Shown here: piece by piece, positions 39,518 to 44,561 of the stretch
Layout of the letters: the number at the start of each line of letters is the position of its first letter
Position numbering within the stretch: the first letter of the stretch is position 1
Assembly (NCBI GenBank): GCA_017630405.1
Contig: JAGBVH010000024.1
Span: 95,638 to 140,198, forward strand
DNA length: 44,561 bases
Direction of reading: 5' to 3'
From: Alphaproteobacteria bacterium
GTDB taxonomy: Bacteria > Pseudomonadota > Alphaproteobacteria > Rs-D84
Notes under the pieces: generated by a model
Databases searched by the model: none
What the model was told of the DNA's origin: nothing
Seen by the model: the letters and a program-made list of their open reading frames with translations, nothing else
Made by a program: the position numbers and the translations under genes

Positions 39518-42500
39518 GTGGGAAAAATAGCCAGATTATTAAGGTTTTTAGCAGTTTTGTCGATGTTCGTTGTGGGCGCAAATGCGTTCGCTATTGGGTT
39601 TGTGTGCGAGAATGAACGCACCTATACATCGTGTGTAAGCGGATATTATTTGTCCGATTGTGGTGATTATGTTGATGGCCGTACATTGACCGAATCGGAT
39701 TTGTCGGCTGGAAATTCGTGCGTTCTATGTCCAGATGGTTATGACTGTGAAGGTGGAATGAAGTGTCCATATAATCCGAATGCGGATGAAGATGGTGGGT
39801 TTGTTTGTGATGAAGCATATTTCGAATGTGAATCTGGCTATTATTTGTCTGATTGTGGCGATGCTTTGGATGGGCGCACTTTGACCAATGATGATATAAC
39901 GGTTGGCAACTCTTGTGTTGCATGTCCAGAAGGTTATGACTGTATTGGTGGTATGACATGTCCGGCTGATGAACCTATTTTGCAAGAATGTCCAGAAGGT
40001 CAGTATTTGTCTGATTGCGGTGCTTCTTCTAATTGGGGAGGTCAAGATTTATTAGATAACGAATTGACATTAGGCAATGCTTGCTTGAATTGCCCAGATG
40101 GTTGGATTTGTGACGGTGGGGCGTTTTGTCCGTACAGGGATGACGGCGTGTCTGGATTTGTCTGTGATACTAAGCGTTTCTTGACTTGTCCAGAGGGGCA
40201 ATTCCTGTCGGATTGCGGTTCGTCATCAAATTGGAATGGTCAGGTGTTGACAACGGATGATTTAACGGCAGGTAATGCATGTGTTGAGTGCCCTGAAGGT
40301 GTCATATGTGATGGTGGCAAAACATGTCCGACTGATCCAGATTATAAGTTTGAATTAAAGACGGTTTTGGGAACAACATCTTTTAATGTTGGTATTAGTG
40401 CTGCGGGTAAATTCTATATTGATTGGGGAGATGGAAATATTGAAACGATAATCAATGAAACAATAGCCTATGAGTTTGTGTCGCACTCATATGATACAGC
40501 GGGTCAATACACAATTAAAATTGGTGGATTGGCAACTGGGTATGATGTTGAGGCGATTACTCAGGACGACTCCCCTGTTATTAACTTTTCGGCTGCTAAG
40601 ATAGCGTCAATTGGTGGTAGCTTGGGTGCCATATTCCCAACATTGTCAAATGGTGATCAGCCCGGCTTCTTTAGTACATTTGCTGGCTCGAAAATTACAT
40701 CGTTGCCATCAACGTTGTTTAATGGAATTCGTGGTGCGGGTGAATCTATGTTCACAGAGACCTTCGCAGGCTGTACAGGGCTGACGGAAATACCAGCAGG
40801 ATTGTTTAGTGGTATATCTGGTGCGGCAGATTGGATGTTTAATAGCACATTCTTTGGCTGTACAGGGCTGACGGAAATACCAGCAGGATTGTTTAGCGGT
40901 GTATCTGGTGCGGCGGCTCATATGTTTAGTGGCACATTTGATGGGACACAAATTACATCGATACCGGCTGATTTGTTTAGTGGTGTGACTGGCGGTGCTG
41001 CTTCATTGTTTAGCAATACGTTTGCAAATACGTCTGTTGTTTCGATCCCCGCGGGTTTGTTCAGCGGGATAGATGATGTTGCTGATTATATGTTTAGTGG
41101 CACATTTGATAGTTGTACGAGCTTGAAATCTATTCCAACTGGACTGTTTGATGGCTTGTATGGTCAGGATAGTATACCGGATACAATGTTTGAGGGCACG
41201 TTTAGCGCGTGTACATCTTTGACAGGTCCTGCAGCGCGATTCTCGGACGAATTGGGTGGTAAATACCTTCATCAGGTTTGGCCGATGCTGGATGCTGATA
41301 TGTGGACATATGCCGATACAAATATTGATAATTTGAAGTATATCCCAACATCTTGGGGTGGTGATGGTTATATAAAGTGTGATGTGGGTGAATATTTGCC
41401 AGCTGGCGAATCGGTTTGTGCGGTGTGCCCTGTTGGGTCGTACTGTGTGGGTATTACAGATGTTAATACTAGCGCTTCGGATCAGGGTATTGAATCATGC
41501 CCATCCGGCTATACAAATAATGAAACTGGTTTGACCAGTGGTGTAGATTGCTTTGGTGGGTACAAGTTCACAATCGAGACTCTGCCTATGACTGGTGAAT
41601 TTGGTTTTAGTATGATGGCCGTTAATGGTAATTTCTGGGTTGATTGGGGTGATGGTACACCGGTGGAATATATCCCAATAACCGATTTCTCTAACAAACC
41701 TGTTTCACACACATATGAAGGCTCTGCTGTTGCACGCACAATTAAAATGGGTGGTTTGGCAACGGAATATCATCCAACTGTATTACCTTGGACTGCTCGC
41801 ATTATTGTATTCACAAATAATACGAATATATCAAAACTATATGGCAGTTTGGGTGCTATATTCCCAACTTTGGCGAATGGAGCGCAACCTGGATTTGTAA
41901 CAGCATTTGCGGGGAACTCTAATTTGACACAAATTCCATCGACTTTGTTTGATGGTATTACCGGTCAGCCACGTGGCTATATGTTCACGCAAACATTTGC
42001 TGGAACAGGTTTGACATCAATCCCAGAAGGCTTGTTTGCTGGATTGGATGGTGCACCAACCGAAATGTTGTTTGCAAATACATTTGGGGGCACCAAAATT
42101 ACATCGATACCTGCGGGTTTATTCAGTGGTATCAAGGGGGCGCCAGCACTAAATATGTTTAATGCCACATTTGCGGATACAAAAATTACTTCAATCCCAG
42201 AAGGCCTGTTTGACGGGTTGAACACATCGGCTGCAGCGGCGGACGGTATGTTTGCGCAGACATTTTATAATTGCACGTCTTTGACTGGTCCTGCGGCGAA
42301 AATGTCCGCGGCCAATGGTGGTCAGTATCTGCATAAAATCTGGCCGATGACTGGTGCGACTATGCAGACTTATACCGGCACAAATATTGATGGGCTGCGT
42401 GTTATCCCAGTGTCTTGGGGTGGCGAGGGTGTCTTGGGTTGTGATCCTGGTCAGTACTTGAAGTCAAATGCGACAACATGTTCTGCGTGCGAGGCAGGTT

Positions 42501-44561
42501 ATTACTGCCCAGGTGGAGAATTGACACCATCCACCACAGCAAATGTTGGAAGAAACAGCTGTTCAACAGATACAGGTTCTAAATATACATCGTCAGCGGC
42601 CAGTTCATATTCGATTGAACAGTGCTATGTGACTGTTGTTGCTGGGAAATATGTAGCAGAAGCGACCAAGGGTCAGGTTGACTGTGCGGAAGGTAATTAC
42701 TGTGCGGGCGGTACAACTGTGTACTATGGCGCAGCAGGCGGTACAACGACTGGTGGTATGACCGAGTGCCCTGCTGGATCATACTGCCCAGCCAAGGCAT
42801 CGGCTGCGACAAAATGCCCAGGATTGTATGTGAACAGTCCAGCGGGCTCGAACGCAGCAGAAGATTGCTATTTTACACCAGCAGTTGGATATTATATTGC
42901 CAGCTCTGGTGCAACAGCAGAAACTGAGTGCGAAGCAGGATATTATTGTCCGAATAATAAGTTGAACTATCCAAATGTAAGCGCAAAAACGGCTTGCCCT
43001 GCCCCTGCTGATCACAAGCGTACAAGCGTTCCTTCGACTTATTATAATGCACAGATTGAATCTACACAGAGCAGCGGCACCAAAAAGACCAAGATTGAAC
43101 AATGTACAGCGTTTACATGGTTGGTATCTGGTTCTGTTGGTAAGTTGTATGAATATGCTACATATAACACAACCACCCAGAAGTATGATAATACAACCAG
43201 TTATGCTTGGTCAGAAGTAAAGCCTGGGTATTACCTGAAAACACCAGCATCATGTGGTACTTATGCCTATTATCTGGAAGCGGTGCCATGCGAAAAGAAC
43301 AGCTATTGCCCAGGTAAGGCTGCGGTGACTTGCAACAGCAGTAATCAGGCAACAGTTCATACCGCAACATTTGGTTTGGAATCTTGTGGAACTGCTACTG
43401 GTGACGCGTACGGCTTGTCCGATGGTGGTACAAGTGCCAAGACTGTCAATGCGTGCTATTTGATGACACCAAAATACCAGTTCGTTAAGGAACCAAATGC
43501 TGCACCAACTTTGTGCGAGGCTGGTTCAGCCTGTGCTGGTGGCGTAAAGGTTGTTTACGGTCAAACTGGTGGTGCAACGGCTTGTTCTGGCGCGACATAC
43601 AGCGGCGCGGGCGCGGCAAGTTGTACGACCTGCCCAACTGCAGCACAGTATGCTGACAAGGTGGTTTCGTATAATAATGTTGGTCATACAGATAAAGCGA
43701 ATTGTTATGCCACATTTGATGTGGATGTGAATAATGGTTCTGTTGATTCTGTGAACTGTTATCTGAAAACAGGTTCAGATTATGGTAATGCGACCAATGG
43801 CGTAAATCATTGTTGGACACATACTACAAACTTGACCTGTGGTGCTGGATACTATTTGTCTACAGATTTGCATGCCTATAATACAGAACGCTGGTTCCAG
43901 AATTTGAATCAGGCTATGACAGGAACATGTATTGAAGTGGGTGCTGGACACTGGTCGCCTGCTGATTCGCTGACACGTAATGACTGTGCAGCGGGCTATG
44001 ATGATGGTTCTGCAACTGCATCTGTTGAAACAGACTGTAAGATGACTGTGCCTGCGGGTAAAGTTGTTGAAAGTGCGGGCGCGGCTGCTACGACACCAAC
44101 TGGTCATTGGTATAGCGCACAGCATACTGTATCTCAGGGTTCTACATCCGGTTCCAATAAGCAGTCTTGTGCGACATCATATACAACAACAAATTCGACA
44201 ACACAGACAGATCACGATGCTGAAACCGATTGTAAGATAACCTGTGAGGCTGGTAGTTATGTAAAGACTGCTCGTCAGGCTTGTGTCTCGGTTGATGTAA
44301 GTGGTAAGTTCATGGGTAAACATACAGTTGAACAAAGCAAAAACTCAACACTTGAATCATGTCCAGATGGTTGGGATGGTTCGGATGGCAATCGTGACTC
44401 TAACAAGAGTTGTTATGCGGCCTGTGCGACATCTGATAAGACCATTTCTAACGGTACTATCACAAGTGTTGTTAATGCGAAGGAATACTATACAGGCAGC
44501 GCATATCCAGCATGTAAGTATAATGCGTCATGTTCAGCAACATATGGTTTGAGCGGCAACG
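39518..44561 (+). CDS. Giant exported Cys-rich surface protein (3' end outside window)
   Basis: Open from a GTG at 39518 (AGGAAG eight bases upstream) to the window end: at least 1,681 residues. Order of parts: signal peptide (FLAVLSMFVVGANAFA); four Cys-rich repeats of about 60 residues (YLSDCG, GNSCV-CP-GYDC-GG-CP; bases about 39640-40335); a first cassette with FYIDWGDG, GSLGAIFPTLSNG, six LF repeats and KYLHQVWP/IPTSWGG; a short Cys-rich link; a second cassette with FWVDWGDG, GSLGAIFPTLANG, four LF repeats and QYLHKIWP/IPVSWGG (to about 42430); then over 700 residues of CPAGSYCP-type segments resembling ephrin-receptor-like GCC2/GCC3 domains. Likely a secreted or surface adhesin held by many disulfides. 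Frame was checked at five points along its length. Confidence 0.88.
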   Translation, partial: MGKIARLLRFLAVLSMFVVGANAFAIGFVCENERTYTSCVSGYYLSDCGDYVDGRTLTESDLSAGNSCVLCPDGYDCEGGMKCPYNPNADEDGGFVCDEAYFECESGYYLSDCGDALDGRTLTNDDITVGNSCVACPEGYDCIGGMTCPADEPILQECPEGQYLSDCGASSNWGGQDLLDNELTLGNACLNCPDGWICDGGAFCPYRDDGVSGFVCDTKRFLTCPEGQFLSDCGSSSNWNGQVLTTDDLTAGNACVECPEGVICDGGKTCPTDPDYKFELKTVLGTTSFNVGISAAGKFYIDWGDGNIETIINETIAYEFVSHSYDTAGQYTIKIGGLATGYDVEAITQDDSPVINFSAAKIASIGGSLGAIFPTLSNGDQPGFFSTFAGSKITSLPSTLFNGIRGAGESMFTETFAGCTGLTEIPAGLFSGISGAADWMFNSTFFGCTGLTEIPAGLFSGVSGAAAHMFSGTFDGTQITSIPADLFSGVTGGAASLFSNTFANTSVVSIPAGLFSGIDDVADYMFSGTFDSCTSLKSIPTGLFDGLYGQDSIPDTMFEGTFSACTSLTGPAARFSDELGGKYLHQVWPMLDADMWTYADTNIDNLKYIPTSWGGDGYIKCDVGEYLPAGESVCAVCPVGSYCVGITDVNTSASDQGIESCPSGYTNNETGLTSGVDCFGGYKFTIETLPMTGEFGFSMMAVNGNFWVDWGDGTPVEYIPITDFSNKPVSHTYEGSAVARTIKMGGLATEYHPTVLPWTARIIVFTNNTNISKLYGSLGAIFPTLANGAQPGFVTAFAGNSNLTQIPSTLFDGITGQPRGYMFTQTFAGTGLTSIPEGLFAGLDGAPTEMLFANTFGGTKITSIPAGLFSGIKGAPALNMFNATFADTKITSIPEGLFDGLNTSAAAADGMFAQTFYNCTSLTGPAAKMSAANGGQYLHKIWPMTGATMQTYTGTNIDGLRVIPVSWGGEGVLGCDPGQYLKSNATTCSACEAGYYCPGGELTPSTTANVGRNSCSTDTGSKYTSSAASSYSIEQCYVTVVAGKYVAEATKGQVDCAEGNYCAGGTTVYYGAAGGTTTGGMTECPAGSYCPAKASAATKCPGLYVNSPAGSNAAEDCYFTPAVGYYIASSGATAETECEAGYYCPNNKLNYPNVSAKTACPAPADHKRTSVPSTYYNAQIESTQSSGTKKTKIEQCTAFTWLVSGSVGKLYEYATYNTTTQKYDNTTSYAWSEVKPGYYLKTPASCGTYAYYLEAVPCEKNSYCPGKAAVTCNSSNQATVHTATFGLESCGTATGDAYGLSDGGTSAKTVNACYLMTPKYQFVKEPNAAPTLCEAGSACAGGVKVVYGQTGGATACSGATYSGAGAASCTTCPTAAQYADKVVSYNNVGHTDKANCYATFDVDVNNGSVDSVNCYLKTGSDYGNATNGVNHCWTHTTNLTCGAGYYLSTDLHAYNTERWFQNLNQAMTGTCIEVGAGHWSPADSLTRNDCAAGYDDGSATASVETDCKMTVPAGKVVESAGAAATTPTGHWYSAQHTVSQGSTSGSNKQSCATSYTTTNSTTQTDHDAETDCKITCEAGSYVKTARQACVSVDVSGKFMGKHTVEQSKNSTLESCPDGWDGSDGNRDSNKSCYAACATSDKTISNGTITSVVNAKEYYTGSAYPACKYNASCSATYGLSGN
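39641..40335 (+). repeat. Four Cys-rich N-terminal repeats of the giant protein
   Basis: Units start near 39641, 39837, 39998 and 40197. Shared pattern: G-x-[YF]-L-S-D-C-G, a variable loop, G-N-[SA]-C-x-x-C-P-[DE]-G-x-x-C-x-G-G-x-x-C-P. The first two and the last two are each other's closest relatives. Confidence 0.8.
40685..41211 (+). repeat. Six LF repeats, first cassette of the giant protein
   Basis: Units of 28-32 residues, consensus C-T-x-L-T-x-I-P-x-G-L-F-S-G-[IV]-x-G-A-A-x-x-M-F-x-x-T-F-x-x. Two neighbouring units are almost identical in DNA. Confidence 0.85.
41914..42270 (+). repeat. Four LF repeats, second cassette of the giant protein
   Basis: Units such as TGLTSIPEGLFAGLDGAP followed by MLFANTF; 28-32 residues each, in phase with the first array. 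Confidence 0.8.

Noticed and set aside
39250..39621. Minus-strand open frame of 123 codons over the rnpB 5' region
   Set aside because: It overlaps the RNase P RNA, its promoter and the opposite-strand start of the giant protein; the product looks random.

Overview
The window looks like a chromosomal segment of an uncultured alphaproteobacterium, probably a reduced, host- or gut-associated lineage. A GcrA cell-cycle regulator (otherwise found essentially only in Alphaproteobacteria), an alphaproteobacterial-type TolA, lipid A genes (lpxA, lpxB) and a Tol system mark a Gram-negative alphaproteobacterium. Genes are tightly packed, short hairpin terminators are common, and no tRNA, rRNA operon, insertion sequence, prophage or CRISPR array was seen. 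The only RNA gene found is rnpB. No stretch longer than 300 bases lacks a gene.

Layout. 1-9.9 kb: the 3' end of leuS; a minus-strand cluster (tRNA methyltransferase, an M23 peptidase that appears frameshifted, bactofilin, rpiB, a small membrane protein); a polytopic membrane protein; lpxA-lpxB; adk; rpsA. 9.9-12.1 kb: thyA with two downstream genes. 12.1-17.7 kb: a minus-strand cluster of four unrecognised exported proteins behind a minimal prepilin peptidase. 17.7-20.4 kb: gcrA followed by a large acidic single-span membrane protein. 20.5-27.7 kb: tig, rplM-rpsI, argS, an OmpR/EnvZ-type two-component system and an exported protein. 27.8-31.5 kb: a hydrolase-fold pseudoenzyme, ruvB, ybgC and tolQ-tolR-tolA, without tolB or pal. 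31.5-34.6 kb: an XRE repressor divergent from gpmI, then tadA and rsmD.

34.7-44.6 kb is the most unusual part. Two adjacent two-gene modules each encode a small exported protein and a large exported repeat protein. After rplY and rnpB comes the start of a giant Cys-rich surface protein (more than 1,680 residues) that runs off the window. The two large module proteins and the giant protein together carry four copies of one compound cassette: a PKD-like strand with a WGDG motif, a conserved 'IFPTL' linker, an array of 28-31-residue repeats (LFxGI...MFxxTFxxC), and a closing 'YLxxIWP...IPxSW' cap. I do not recognise this whole cassette as a named family. It is my main candidate for an undescribed system, probably a diversifying cell-surface adhesin family.

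How the genes work together: most of the window is housekeeping (translation: leuS, argS, rpsA, rplM, rpsI, rplY, tadA, rsmD, trmN6, rnpB; envelope: lpxA, lpxB, bactofilin, M23 peptidase, Tol; metabolism: adk, thyA, gpmI, rpiB; DNA repair: ruvB). Interspersed are lineage-specific exported proteins, many Cys-containing and probably disulfide-bonded outside the cytoplasm. Function calls rest on motif recognition by eye; no database search was possible.
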